Shown: piece by piece, positions 36,425 to 44,496 of the stretch
How positions within the stretch are numbered: position 1 is the first letter of the stretch
How the letters are laid out: each line of letters begins with the position of its first letter
Assembly: GCA_016716525.1 (NCBI GenBank)
Contig: JADJWE010000006.1
Coordinates: 476,684 to 540,683, forward strand
DNA: 64,000 nucleotides
Source: Candidatus Flexicrinis affinis
GTDB taxonomy: Bacteria; Chloroflexota; Anaerolineae; Aggregatilineales; Phototrophicaceae
Direction of reading: 5' to 3'
The notes under the pieces: model-generated
Databases searched by the model: none
What the model was told of the DNA's origin: nothing
What the model saw: only the letters and a program-made list of their open reading frames with translations
Position numbers and translations under genes: made by a program

Positions 36425-36552
36425 GTCGGGGCGCTGCCCCTAACCCCGGCAGGAGTTTGCACTCCTGCACCTCCTTACGCGCGGATTTGAGCCGCGTGCG
36501 GCTCAAATCCGCAGATAAGGGAGTCCAGAGGGCGCAAACCTTTGGAGAAGCG
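36425..36552. repeat. intergenic repeat R3, class A, with perfect 15-bp palindrome
   Basis: The head GGGGCGCTGCCCC starts a few bases after the receiver stop. At 36481..36512 it holds gcggatttgagccgc, GT, and its exact reverse complement. The GCCGC-GT-GCGGC core is the same as in R2, but the outer ten bases differ and still pair. The tail GGGAGTCCAGAGGGCG follows. Confidence 0.85.
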
Positions 36553-36554
36553 TT

Positions 36555-36962
36555 TTACCCGATCGAGTCTTCGACCTGTTCCCAGCCGCCAACGTCACGC
36601 AGGCCGAGCAGCAGCACCTTGAGCGGCAGCAAGGCGCAGCGCTGACGGTTAGGCAGCAGCGGCAGGCCGATCATGTCGAGCACTTCCTCGCGCGTGATCT
36701 GGCGTGCGTCATCGAGGGTCATCCCCAGCAGGTGATCGCTGAAGAACGACGTCGACGCCTGACTGATGGCGCAGCCCGCACCTTCCCAACCCACCTCGCG
36801 GATGACGCCGTCGGGGTCGACGCGCAGCGTGAGACGCACTTGATCGCCGCACAGCGGGTTGTGTTCCTCGTGGTCGAAGTCAGCCGGATTCAGCAAGCCA
36901 TAGTGCTGCGGGCTGCGCGCTTCTTCGAGGATGATCGTGCGGTAGTCGTCTGCGGAAAACAT
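36555..36962 (-). CDS. sufU: SufU-like Fe-S cluster assembly protein
   Basis: A 135-residue IscU/SufU-fold protein. The three conserved cysteines are in HNPLCGDQV (C38, followed by Asp40), EGAGCAISQAS (C64) and RQRCALLPL (C109). The SufU-type spacing between the second and third cysteines supports SufU over IscU. In Gram-positive-type systems SufU is a zinc-dependent sulfur acceptor for SufS. The start overlaps the sufS stop (TAATG), so the two are translationally coupled. The SufBCD scaffold genes are not in the window. Confidence 0.9.
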   Translation of the reverse strand: MFSADDYRTIILEEARSPQHYGLLNPADFDHEEHNPLCGDQVRLTLRVDPDGVIREVGWEGAGCAISQASTSFFSDHLLGMTLDDARQITREEVLDMIGLPLLPNRQRCALLPLKVLLLGLRDVGGWEQVEDSIG

Positions 36963-38194
36963 TACAGCAGTTCCTTCTGAACCAGCGCGAGCCGCTCTGC
37001 CAGCGCGTCGATTTCAGCCACCGTGGTATAAAGCGCGACGCTGGCTCTGCTGCTCGCCGTGAGTTTGAGTTCGGTGTGGAGCGGCATGGCGCAGTGGTGC
37101 CCGGCGCGCACGGCAATCCCGGACATATCGAGCCACTGCGCGACATCGTGAGCATGCAGGCCGTCGACGGTGAACGTGACTGCTCCGCTGCGCGTGCGCG
37201 GGCTGCCAACCAACGCCACACCCGGCAGCGCCGAGAGGCGTTCGGTCGCGTAGTCGGTCAACAGCTCGACGTGTGCCTGTACCGGCTCGCGGCCCAGTTC
37301 CTCAAGGAACGCAACAGCCTCGCCCAGCCCGACCGCTTCCGCGATCGACGGCGTGCCGGCCTCGAACTTATACGGCGGCGGGGCGAACGTGCTGCCGGTG
37401 AGCCGCACGGTCTCGATCATATCGCCGCCGCCCATGAACGGCGGGGTGGCGTCCAACAGCGCACGCCGCCCGTACAGCACCCCGATTCCGGTCGGGCCGC
37501 ACATCTTGTGCCCGCTGAACGCGTAGAAATCGACGTCGAGCGCCTGCACATCGACTGGTTGATGAGAAACGGCCTGCGCCCCATCGACGCAGATCAGCGC
37601 GCCGTGCTTGTGGGCCAACTGGGCCAACTCGGCGACCGGATTCACCGTGCCGAGCACGTTCGACACATGGGTGACGGTCAGCAGGCGCGTCTGCCCGCCG
37701 CTGACGAGCGCCGCCAGCGCGTCCATGTCAAGTTCGCCGGTCGGCGTCAGCGGCGCAAAGACCAGCTCGAAGCCGCGCTCGGCCGCCAGAATTTGCCACG
37801 GGACGATGTTGGCGTGATGCTCCATAACCGTCGACACGACGCGGTCGCCGGGACCAAGATTGGCGCGCCCCCACGCATAGGCGACGAGGTTGAGCGCCTC
37901 GGTCGTGCCGCGCGTGAAGACGACTTCGCGCCAGCTTGCCGCGTTGATGAAGCGCCCGATTGTCTTGCGTGCGCCTTCGTAGGCGGCGGTCGCTTCTTCG
38001 CTGAGCTGGTGGATACCGCGGTGAACGTTGGAATTGTACTCACGGTAATAGCGCGACATCGCCTCGATGACGCGCTCGGGTTTTTGGCTGGTTGCTGCGT
38101 TGTCGAGGTAGATCAGCGGCTGACCGCTGTTATGCACGCGCGACAGAATAGGAAACTGTGCGCGCACTGCTTCGACATCGTACATCACCGTCAT
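36962..38194 (-). CDS. sufS: SufS-type cysteine desulfurase
   Basis: A 410-residue fold-type I PLP enzyme releasing sulfur from cysteine for Fe-S assembly. The PLP lysine is in FSGHKMCGPTGIG, the catalytic cysteine is in RAGHHCAMPLH, and the N-terminal FPILSRVHNSGQPLIYLDNAA is typical of group II (SufS/CsdA). GGAGGAAGCAGC precedes ATG 38194. Its gene is followed directly by sufU, its usual partner. Confidence 0.94.
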   Translation of the reverse strand: MTVMYDVEAVRAQFPILSRVHNSGQPLIYLDNAATSQKPERVIEAMSRYYREYNSNVHRGIHQLSEEATAAYEGARKTIGRFINAASWREVVFTRGTTEALNLVAYAWGRANLGPGDRVVSTVMEHHANIVPWQILAAERGFELVFAPLTPTGELDMDALAALVSGGQTRLLTVTHVSNVLGTVNPVAELAQLAHKHGALICVDGAQAVSHQPVDVQALDVDFYAFSGHKMCGPTGIGVLYGRRALLDATPPFMGGGDMIETVRLTGSTFAPPPYKFEAGTPSIAEAVGLGEAVAFLEELGREPVQAHVELLTDYATERLSALPGVALVGSPRTRSGAVTFTVDGLHAHDVAQWLDMSGIAVRAGHHCAMPLHTELKLTASSRASVALYTTVAEIDALAERLALVQKELL

Positions 38195-38281
38195 GCTGCT
38201 TCCTCCGCAAGCTGCCGGGACGTGTATTGTAATGGCAGACGGCGGTGCGGGGCAGGGTGATCGGAAGCGTATGCCGGAAAT

Positions 38282-40105
38282 CTATGCCGGAAGCGCCCTC
38301 ACGATGCTCAATACCGTAGGCTGTCGCGCAAGTACGCCGTCGAGATCGTCGCGCAGCGTTTCGGCGCTGTACGACGGGATGCCGTAGGTCGTGACGGTGA
38401 GCGCGGACGTCGCCGCGTCGATCTCGAACTCCGTCCAGCCGTAACTGTGACCACTGATCGGCAAACCGTCGACCAGTTCGGCGGCAGCGGCACCGAGGCC
38501 GATATGCGGCAGCCCCTGCAAGTCGGCCACGAAGCGGTCGTACAACTCGACCAGTACCGCGTCCTTCTCGCGCAGGCCACCGGCACGGTATCGGCCCAAC
38601 AACTCGCTGTCGATCAGGTTGAACTGCGCCGCCCCGTCGACCAGCGCCTGACCCGTAGGCGGATAGAACGCGATCGATCCGGTGCTGATCTCCCACACCG
38701 GCGACGGCTCCATCGGGGCATCTGCCTCGTCCTGCGTGGTGAGCTGATTGATGAACGTGGTATGGACATCGGCCGCGACGAGAACCACATTCGTGATGCC
38801 CTCGTCCCCGATGAAGCGCAGGACCTCGTTGCGCTCCGGCGCGTAGCCTTCCCAGCGGTCGTTGCCGCCGAACCAACCGGCCAGCGCCGCGGGCTCCGGC
38901 AGCATGACGAACTTCCACACGATCCCATCGGCCTGTGCGCGCTTCAAGTCGGCTTTGAGCTGTTCGACCTGCGGCCGGCCGAGCATGGTACGCCCCTCCG
39001 TCCAGAACTGCGCGCGGTGCTCACGCACGGCGTTAGTGTTGAAGATGCTTAGCGTAGACAGGCTGTCGATCGAGTCATCGCGAAACGAGCGCGCATCGAT
39101 CATGAACACGGCGGCGTCGCTGCCGTAGGTGTGGTAGCGGTACAGCTTGGGCTTGCCGTCCATGCGCGGCTCGCCGGTCCCCTCCCAGACGGTGTCGACG
39201 ATCGGGTGGTACTCCGCGAACGCCTGTAAGCCGTTCACGTACAGCACCGATTCGCTGATGCGCCCGGCCGGATCGTCGGCGAAGCGCGGGTCGGTTTCAG
39301 GGGCCGCCCCGCCGGCAAAGTCGTTGATTACCTCGTGATCGTCAATCTGCGCCAATATCGGGACAGACTGGCGAATATCGCGCCACACGTTGTGGCCGTG
39401 GCGTGGCGTATAGATCTCCGCATGCTTGCGCCGGTAGTCCTCAAGCGTGACGCACTGCTCCAGCGTGACATCGACACTCGGATAGTCGGCATAGATCGTG
39501 TCGCCAAGCGCGACGAAGAAGGCAAGGTCGCGTTCGGGGACGTTGCGCAGGGCCACGAACGGGCGCAGCTCGCCGCGGTTGTCGCCGCTGACACCGAAGC
39601 GCAGACCGCGCTGTTCCCCCGCCGGAGCCGCGGTGCGGAACGCTCCGTTCATCGTGGCCTCGCCGTCAGGCGCAGTGACGAAGAACGTATACGGCGTGCC
39701 CGGCGTCAGCCCGGTGATCTCGACTTTGGCCGGCTTGAGCGGGTCGGTCACGTCGGCCAGCGCCGTCTGCTGGGGCTCGGCAAACTCGCCCGCCGCGCTG
39801 ACGGTGAACGTTACAACGCCGGTCTGGGTGCAGCGCGCCCACAACACGGCCGTCGTCTGCGTCACATCGCCGCTGGCGACGCCGTTGGGAAAGGCCTCAA
39901 CTTCGGCGGCAGACCCGGCCTGTGCAGCGCGCGCATGGGTCAGGCTCAGCGGAGCGAGCGCCGCCAACGCCGCGCCGGCGCCCATCGACTTCATAAACTC
40001 GCGCCGCGACATATACGCAATCAAACCGCGCGCTGCTTCCTTCTCGATGGCGGACCACAACGCGGTGTAGTTAAACGCGCGCTCGGTCGGGCTGTCGTCA
40101 CTCAT
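38282..40105 (-). CDS. PhoD-family alkaline phosphatase, Tat-exported
   Basis: A 607-residue secreted phosphodiesterase/phosphatase. A Tat motif SRREFMKS followed by a hydrophobic stretch (AGAALAALAPLSL) begins at about residue 33, so the signal has a long N-region; ATG 40105 has GGGGAGG, but the in-frame ATG at residue 32 is also possible. An N-terminal Fn3-like PhoD domain (about 70-160) leads to the catalytic domain with GDTIYADYP, IDDHEVINDF and VAADVHTTF as metal ligands. It probably scavenges phosphate from esters outside the membrane. Confidence 0.9.
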   Translation of the reverse strand: MSDDSPTERAFNYTALWSAIEKEAARGLIAYMSRREFMKSMGAGAALAALAPLSLTHARAAQAGSAAEVEAFPNGVASGDVTQTTAVLWARCTQTGVVTFTVSAAGEFAEPQQTALADVTDPLKPAKVEITGLTPGTPYTFFVTAPDGEATMNGAFRTAAPAGEQRGLRFGVSGDNRGELRPFVALRNVPERDLAFFVALGDTIYADYPSVDVTLEQCVTLEDYRRKHAEIYTPRHGHNVWRDIRQSVPILAQIDDHEVINDFAGGAAPETDPRFADDPAGRISESVLYVNGLQAFAEYHPIVDTVWEGTGEPRMDGKPKLYRYHTYGSDAAVFMIDARSFRDDSIDSLSTLSIFNTNAVREHRAQFWTEGRTMLGRPQVEQLKADLKRAQADGIVWKFVMLPEPAALAGWFGGNDRWEGYAPERNEVLRFIGDEGITNVVLVAADVHTTFINQLTTQDEADAPMEPSPVWEISTGSIAFYPPTGQALVDGAAQFNLIDSELLGRYRAGGLREKDAVLVELYDRFVADLQGLPHIGLGAAAAELVDGLPISGHSYGWTEFEIDAATSALTVTTYGIPSYSAETLRDDLDGVLARQPTVLSIVRALPA

Positions 40106-40217
40106 GCCGGTATCCTCCCCACGGTATCCTGTTCAAGCATAGCGGCTGAAGCCGCCCCGGGCCACTTCGTGCGTACTGACCTTGCGCGGCTCAGCGGAGA
40201 CTTCGCCTCCACACCTC

Positions 40218-40304
40218 CACAAGGGGTTAGCACCCCTTGACCCCGTAACTGCGAGAGAGGCCAGAGCGCGAAAGCCTTCTGGCGGGGTTCGGGGCAGCGC
40301 CCCG
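40218..40304. repeat. intergenic repeat R4, class B
   Basis: Read on the minus strand it starts with GGGGCGCTGCCCCG about 15 bases after the cytochrome gene stop, then CCCCGCCAGAAGGCTTTCGC and ends in the hairpin AAGGGGTGCTAACCCCTT. It is a close match to R5 at 44318. No variable palindrome is present in this class. Confidence 0.8.
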
Positions 40305-40318
40305 ATGCGAAAGCGTGC

Positions 40319-40879
40319 TCAGCGCGAGAGCAGGAAGGCGATCAGGTCGGCGAGGTCTTGATCGTCGTACAGTTCGAAGTACACGCCCGGCATGATGTTG
40401 CGGTAGCCCGGCACGATGTACTGCCACGGGTCGGTGATGCTCTGATACAAGTAGACGTTTGCAGGCGTTCCGGGCCGGCGGCTGGACACGCGCGTTTGGA
40501 CATCGATCATGGCCGGGCCGAGGCCGAAGCGTGACTCTGCTAGCGCGTGGCAGGAGATGCACGGCGGCGCGCTGTTGTCTCCCACGCGGAACAACTGCTC
40601 GCCGCGCACCGGGTCCCCTTCCAACGACAGCGCCGGAGGCGCGGTCGGTTCGGCGGCTGAGTCGGTCGGGGCAGGCGACGGCGTGTCGGTCTGCGTCGCG
40701 GTGGCGGTTGGCGGCGTGGTTGGGGTTGCAGTCGGCGTGTGCGTCGGCGTCGCGGTCGACGTCGCGGTCTGCGATGCGGTGGCTGTCGGGGTAACCGTCG
40801 ATACGCTGCGAACTTGTGCATGCGTACCGCACGCGCTGAGTACACACACGCTGATCAGGACGATGAGAAGTCGTTTCAT
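40319..40879 (-). CDS. lipoprotein cytochrome c, class I-like
   Basis: A 186-residue exported heme protein. A lipobox (VLSAC) follows the signal helix. Residues about 28-85 are a Thr-Pro-rich linker with TATPT units. The heme domain has CISCH for covalent heme and a likely axial Met in RNIMPGVY. One heme is expected. It is on the same strand 80 bases after the ScyD-like gene, with a hairpin between, so the two are probably one operon. An electron-transfer role at the outer face of the membrane is inferred. Confidence 0.88.
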   Translation of the reverse strand: MKRLLIVLISVCVLSACGTHAQVRSVSTVTPTATASQTATSTATPTHTPTATPTTPPTATATQTDTPSPAPTDSAAEPTAPPALSLEGDPVRGEQLFRVGDNSAPPCISCHALAESRFGLGPAMIDVQTRVSSRRPGTPANVYLYQSITDPWQYIVPGYRNIMPGVYFELYDDQDLADLIAFLLSR

Positions 40880-40891
40880 GGGTGGTGTTGG

Positions 40892-40932
40892 CCTCACCCC
40901 CACCGCGCTCTTCCGTTGGCAGCGGGGTGAGG
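40892..40932 (-). terminator. CCTCACCCC/GGGGTGAGG hairpin between scyD-like and cytochrome genes
   Basis: Nine-base arms pair across a 23-base loop in the 80-base gap. It lacks a U-run on the minus strand, so mRNA processing or partial termination is as likely as full termination. Confidence 0.4.
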
Positions 40933-40959
40933 GTGAGGTCTGGTTGCGGGTGAAAGAGC

Positions 40960-41994
40960 CTACATCATCGGGACGCGGACGACACCGGCAGGCGCGCCTT
41001 CAAAGAAGGCGATCGTGCCGAAGCTGACGTACAGCGCGCCGTCCGGGCCCATGGCGATGCCGAACGGGGCAAGCAAGCCGCCCACGACGACTTCCGCGCC
41101 GTCCGCCGATACGCGTACAACACTGCCCGGGCCGGGGCCTTCGGCACCCATCTCGAACAACTGCACGGCATACAGCGCGTCGCCGGCGAGCAGGATGTCG
41201 GTGACGCCGGTCAGCCCGGCGAACGTCTCGGCCAGCTCACCGCCGGACCAGCGCTCGACCTTGCCAGCGCCGGGGGCGATGCCTTCACCGAGGAACCCGA
41301 CGTAGACGTCGCCGTTCTCGGCGACCTCAACGCTGGTCGGCACGCTGTTGTCCGGCCATGCCGCGACAGTGCTGAGCCCGTCAGCTTCGGTCCACGCCAG
41401 CAGCGCGTTCATGCCGGCGTCGACGATCAGCAGGGTGCCGTCCGCCGTCCACGCGATGTCGGCGACATTGCTGTCGTAGCCATTGCCGTCCGGATCGTTA
41501 TTCACCTCGAAATCGTTGAGGTTGATGATCGTCTTGACGGCCAGTGTCTCGGCGTTGAGCTCAACGACAGAGTCCATCCAGAACGCGCCATTGGTCGACG
41601 GACCGGCACCACTGAAGATGACCCACAGCGAGTCGCCATTCGGAATAGCACGGTACAGGCCCAACGTTTCCATCGCGCCCTTATAGCTCGGGAAGCCAGC
41701 GATCCGGTCGCCAACGGTACCGTCCGGTGCCACTGAAACGATCCGGCCGGTCAAGCCAAGTCCCGTGACCGCCTCACCTTCGGGGCCGGCCATCGTCATT
41801 TCGACTTCGCCACCCGTGCCGGCATCGGCGACGAGCAGGTTGCCGTCGGCATCAAACGCGATGCCGCGCGGCGCGCCAAGTTCCATGACGACCGGTTCGC
41901 CGGGCAGCGGCGGCGGGCCTTCCTGCGCGACGACCGGCAGGGCCAGCGCCAGCAGGGCAGCACAAATGATAAGGCGGAACAAAGTGGTACGCAT
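40960..41994 (-). CDS. ScyD/ScyE-like secreted beta-propeller protein
   Basis: A 344-residue exported protein. The signal peptide is RTTLFRLIICAALLALALPVVAQ. NHL/SMP30-like blades follow, such as APRGIAFDADGNLLVADAG and APFGIAMGPDGALYVSFG. The closest named relatives are the ScyD/ScyE proteins of cyanobacterial scytonemin clusters, but the family is broad and its role outside pigments is unknown. ATG 41994 is preceded by GAGGGAGGGAGA and preferred over 42012. No other scytonemin genes are near. Confidence 0.8.
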   Translation of the reverse strand: MRTTLFRLIICAALLALALPVVAQEGPPPLPGEPVVMELGAPRGIAFDADGNLLVADAGTGGEVEMTMAGPEGEAVTGLGLTGRIVSVAPDGTVGDRIAGFPSYKGAMETLGLYRAIPNGDSLWVIFSGAGPSTNGAFWMDSVVELNAETLAVKTIINLNDFEVNNDPDGNGYDSNVADIAWTADGTLLIVDAGMNALLAWTEADGLSTVAAWPDNSVPTSVEVAENGDVYVGFLGEGIAPGAGKVERWSGGELAETFAGLTGVTDILLAGDALYAVQLFEMGAEGPGPGSVVRVSADGAEVVVGGLLAPFGIAMGPDGALYVSFGTIAFFEGAPAGVVRVPMM

Positions 41995-42135
41995 TGTTTC
42001 TCCCTCCCTCATGGGGTACTGCCGGCCGTTCCCTCATGACAGCCGGCAGTGCATGACGCGGGTTTGGGTGCCCGGAGGTTTGTCATGCACGTTGTAAGGA
42101 TACGACGATTTTTGATTTTGTTGTCAAATTTGGAT

Positions 42136-43074
42136 TCAAATTCGGCGTTTGAGCAAGACGATCGACGGCAGTCGTTGATATCCGAGTCGATTGTTGATCG
42201 CCAGCATGCCGATATTGCTGAGGTCGTTGGCCACCATGGCGACGCGCAGCCCTGCGTTCTTAGCCCACGTCGTCCCCTTGAGCTTGAGCGCGAATGCGAT
42301 TCCGCGCCGGCGATAGTCGCGGGCGGTACCGGTCAGGTCGATGTCCAGATCGCCTTTCCCGGCAGAGAAGGTCAGCAGCATGCCGACCGGGCGCTCGCCG
42401 TCGACCGCCACGAACGATCCCTCGCGCAGGAATTCCGAGGCGAACAGAACCTGCGCGCGAAAGTCCTCGAACGTGATGTTGGTGACCGGTTCGGGAATCG
42501 GGATGTCCTGCTCGATCTCCCACTTGAGATCGTGCAGCGCGTGCTCTCGCTCCGGCGTCGTGGCGTATTGAGCGATAGACAGGAGCGACAATCCCTGCTC
42601 GTCCATCAACGAGTCCGGATCGGGATACGCCGCCGGTTCGAAGTCGGCCAGCGGCAGGCGCGCCTCGATCCGCCGCCCGTACTCGACGAAGCCGCGCCGC
42701 GCCGCAAAGTGCAGCCCGGCGAACTGGTCGGCCCGGATGCGCATCTTGAACCACTCGATAGGCTGTCGGCGCGCGCGTTCGAGCAGCGCGTCGTAGAGCG
42801 CCGCGCCAATCCCCTGCCGGCGGGTGCCGGTATGCACGCCAACGGCCACGCGTACCGTGCGCGGGTCGAGGCTATCGGCGTACTGCGTGTAGGACGCATA
42901 ACCGACCACTTGCCCGCCATCCTCGGCTACGAGCACCGCGTGCAGGAGACCCGCCCCACGGGCGGCGTCTTGGCGCGCCAGCCCCTCGGCGCTGACCGGC
43001 TGATCGGGGCGGTTGCCGGTCATGATCGAGGCGATTGCAGGATAGTCGGCGGGTGTCGCGGGTCGGATGCGCAT
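42136..43074 (-). CDS. tandem-GNAT N-acetyltransferase
   Basis: A 312-residue protein with two GNAT domains. The N-domain (about 1-150) has the acetyl-CoA loop TGTRRQGIGAALY. The C-domain (about 165-312) has the degenerate loop ARDYRRRGIAFALKLKG and ANDLSNIGMLAINNRLGY. Tandem GNATs of this kind include mycothiol synthase-like and unknown enzymes. ATG 43074 with AGGACA upstream fits the domain start; the frame is open 54 bases more. Substrate unknown. Confidence 0.85.
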   Translation of the reverse strand: MRIRPATPADYPAIASIMTGNRPDQPVSAEGLARQDAARGAGLLHAVLVAEDGGQVVGYASYTQYADSLDPRTVRVAVGVHTGTRRQGIGAALYDALLERARRQPIEWFKMRIRADQFAGLHFAARRGFVEYGRRIEARLPLADFEPAAYPDPDSLMDEQGLSLLSIAQYATTPEREHALHDLKWEIEQDIPIPEPVTNITFEDFRAQVLFASEFLREGSFVAVDGERPVGMLLTFSAGKGDLDIDLTGTARDYRRRGIAFALKLKGTTWAKNAGLRVAMVANDLSNIGMLAINNRLGYQRLPSIVLLKRRI

Positions 43075-43187
43075 GAGATGTCCTGATGATCTGCTCGGGG
43101 CGCGGTCCTGTGAACAACGGTCCTGCACCTATGATGCACAGTGTACCAGTTTCGGCGCTCCTCAAGGCCGACGTGCAATAGATGCGT

Positions 43188-43195
43188 GCTACAAT
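43188..43195 (+). promoter_or_regulatory. extended -10 promoter before the acyl-ACP reductase-like gene
   Basis: CGTGCTACAATG gives a TGn-TACAAT extended -10, 24 bases before ATG 43219. The TSS would fall near 43202, leaving a short leader with GGGGGG as the ribosome site. Confidence 0.5.
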
Positions 43196-43218
43196 GCGTT
43201 CACCGCCCGGGGGGGACT

Positions 43219-44313
43219 ATGGAAGACACGTTCGCGTTCATCATTCATCCCATCCAGATCAAGCGTGATGTCGAACGCAAGTATCCGCTGTTGGGCAAGA
43301 TTCTGACCGAACGGCAGATCAACTTCTTCTCGCGCTTCTTCCCGCCGGTCTACCTCAGCGAAATGCGCGGGATCGTCAGCGCAGACACCGGCAAAGCCGT
43401 GCGCGGGTGGCTGATCGCCGCACCGTATACCCCGCCAACGATGCTCGCCCTGCCTGTCGAAGCCGTCTACAAGAAGATTGTCGCGTGCGGCCACATGGCC
43501 GAGTCATTGGGCGCCAAACTGCTCGGGCTGGGGGCGTTCACGTCGGTCGTCGGCGACGCAGGCCGCACCATCGCCGACCGGCTCGAGATTCCAGTCACGA
43601 CCGGCGACAGCTACACCATCGCCGTCGCCGTCGAGGCGCTCAACGACGCGGGCCGGGTCATGGGGCACGACATCGCCCATTCGACCGTCGCGGTCGTCGG
43701 CGCGACCGGCGCCATCGGCAAAACGTGCGCGGAGATCATCGCCCGCACCGCCGGCGAGCTGATCCTCGTCGGCCGGCGTGAGGACGCCCTGCGCGCCGTG
43801 GCCGAGCGGTGCGTAGGGCCGGGAGCGGTGCGTGTCAGCACCGACATGCACGCGATCTACCCCGCCGACCTGATCCTGACCGTGACCAGCGCTGTTCACG
43901 CCGTGATCGAGCCGCAGCACCTCAAGCCCGGGGCCGTCGTCTGCGATGTCGCCCGCCCGCGCGACGTCTCCAAGCAGGTCGCCGCCGTGCGCGACGATGT
44001 GCTGGTGATCGAAGGCGGCATGATCGACGTGCCGGGGCCGGTCGATTTTGGTTTCGACTTCGGCTTCCCGCCGGGCAAAGCGTACGCCTGCATGGCAGAG
44101 ACTATCGCGTTGGCGCTCGAAGGCCGCTTCGAGGACTACACCATCGGCAAGGACATCAGCGCCGAGCAGGCCGACGAGATTGCCGCCATCGCCAAACGGC
44201 ACGGCTTCAAGCTCGCCGGGTTCCGCAGCTTTGAGCGCGCCGTCAGTGACGAGTCCATCGCCGAAGTGCGCTCCCGCGCAGAGGTCAACCGCCGCAGTTG
44301 GTCGCCGGCGTAG
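43219..44313 (+). CDS. acyl-ACP reductase-like (AAR family) NAD(P)-dependent enzyme
   Basis: A 364-residue protein with the layout of cyanobacterial long-chain acyl-ACP reductase. An N-terminal domain leads to GLGAFTSVV (compare GGFSS) and TTGDSYTIA (compare TTGNTHTA). The Rossmann motif is VAVVGATGAIGKTCAE (about 157-172). Cys291 in KAYACMAETIAL aligns with the thioester-forming cysteine of AAR (FACFAEA, C294 in Synechococcus). It would reduce acyl-ACP or acyl-CoA to a fatty aldehyde. No aldehyde-deformylating oxygenase is in the window. ATG 43219 follows GGGGGGG. Often annotated only as shikimate dehydrogenase-like. Confidence 0.75.
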   Translation: MEDTFAFIIHPIQIKRDVERKYPLLGKILTERQINFFSRFFPPVYLSEMRGIVSADTGKAVRGWLIAAPYTPPTMLALPVEAVYKKIVACGHMAESLGAKLLGLGAFTSVVGDAGRTIADRLEIPVTTGDSYTIAVAVEALNDAGRVMGHDIAHSTVAVVGATGAIGKTCAEIIARTAGELILVGRREDALRAVAERCVGPGAVRVSTDMHAIYPADLILTVTSAVHAVIEPQHLKPGAVVCDVARPRDVSKQVAAVRDDVLVIEGGMIDVPGPVDFGFDFGFPPGKAYACMAETIALALEGRFEDYTIGKDISAEQADEIAAIAKRHGFKLAGFRSFERAVSDESIAEVRSRAEVNRRSWSPA

Positions 44314-44317
44314 CATG

Positions 44318-44410
44318 TTGGGGCGCTGCCCCACACCCCGCCAGAAGGCTTTCGCCCTCTGGACTCCCTTATCCGCAGTAACGTGGTCAAGGGGTGCAAA
44401 CCCCTTGTGC
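44318..44410. repeat. intergenic repeat R5, class B
   Basis: GGGGCGCTGCCCC starts about five bases after the AAR-like stop, followed by CCCCGCCAGAAGGCTTTCGC and the hairpin AAGGGGTGCAAACCCCTT. It is a near-copy of R4. Confidence 0.8.
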
Positions 44411-44444
44411 AGGCCAGACCGCTGCGCGCCGAACTGTAAGCCGT

Positions 44445-44452
44445 GCTACGAT
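44445..44452 (+). promoter_or_regulatory. extended -10 promoter before the FAD monooxygenase gene
   Basis: CGTGCTACGATC gives TGn-TACGAT, 45 bases before ATG 44497. It follows the class B repeat directly. Confidence 0.45.
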
Positions 44453-44496
44453 CATTGTGGGCAGGCGTGATACTGATCGGCGATGAGGAGCGGATC

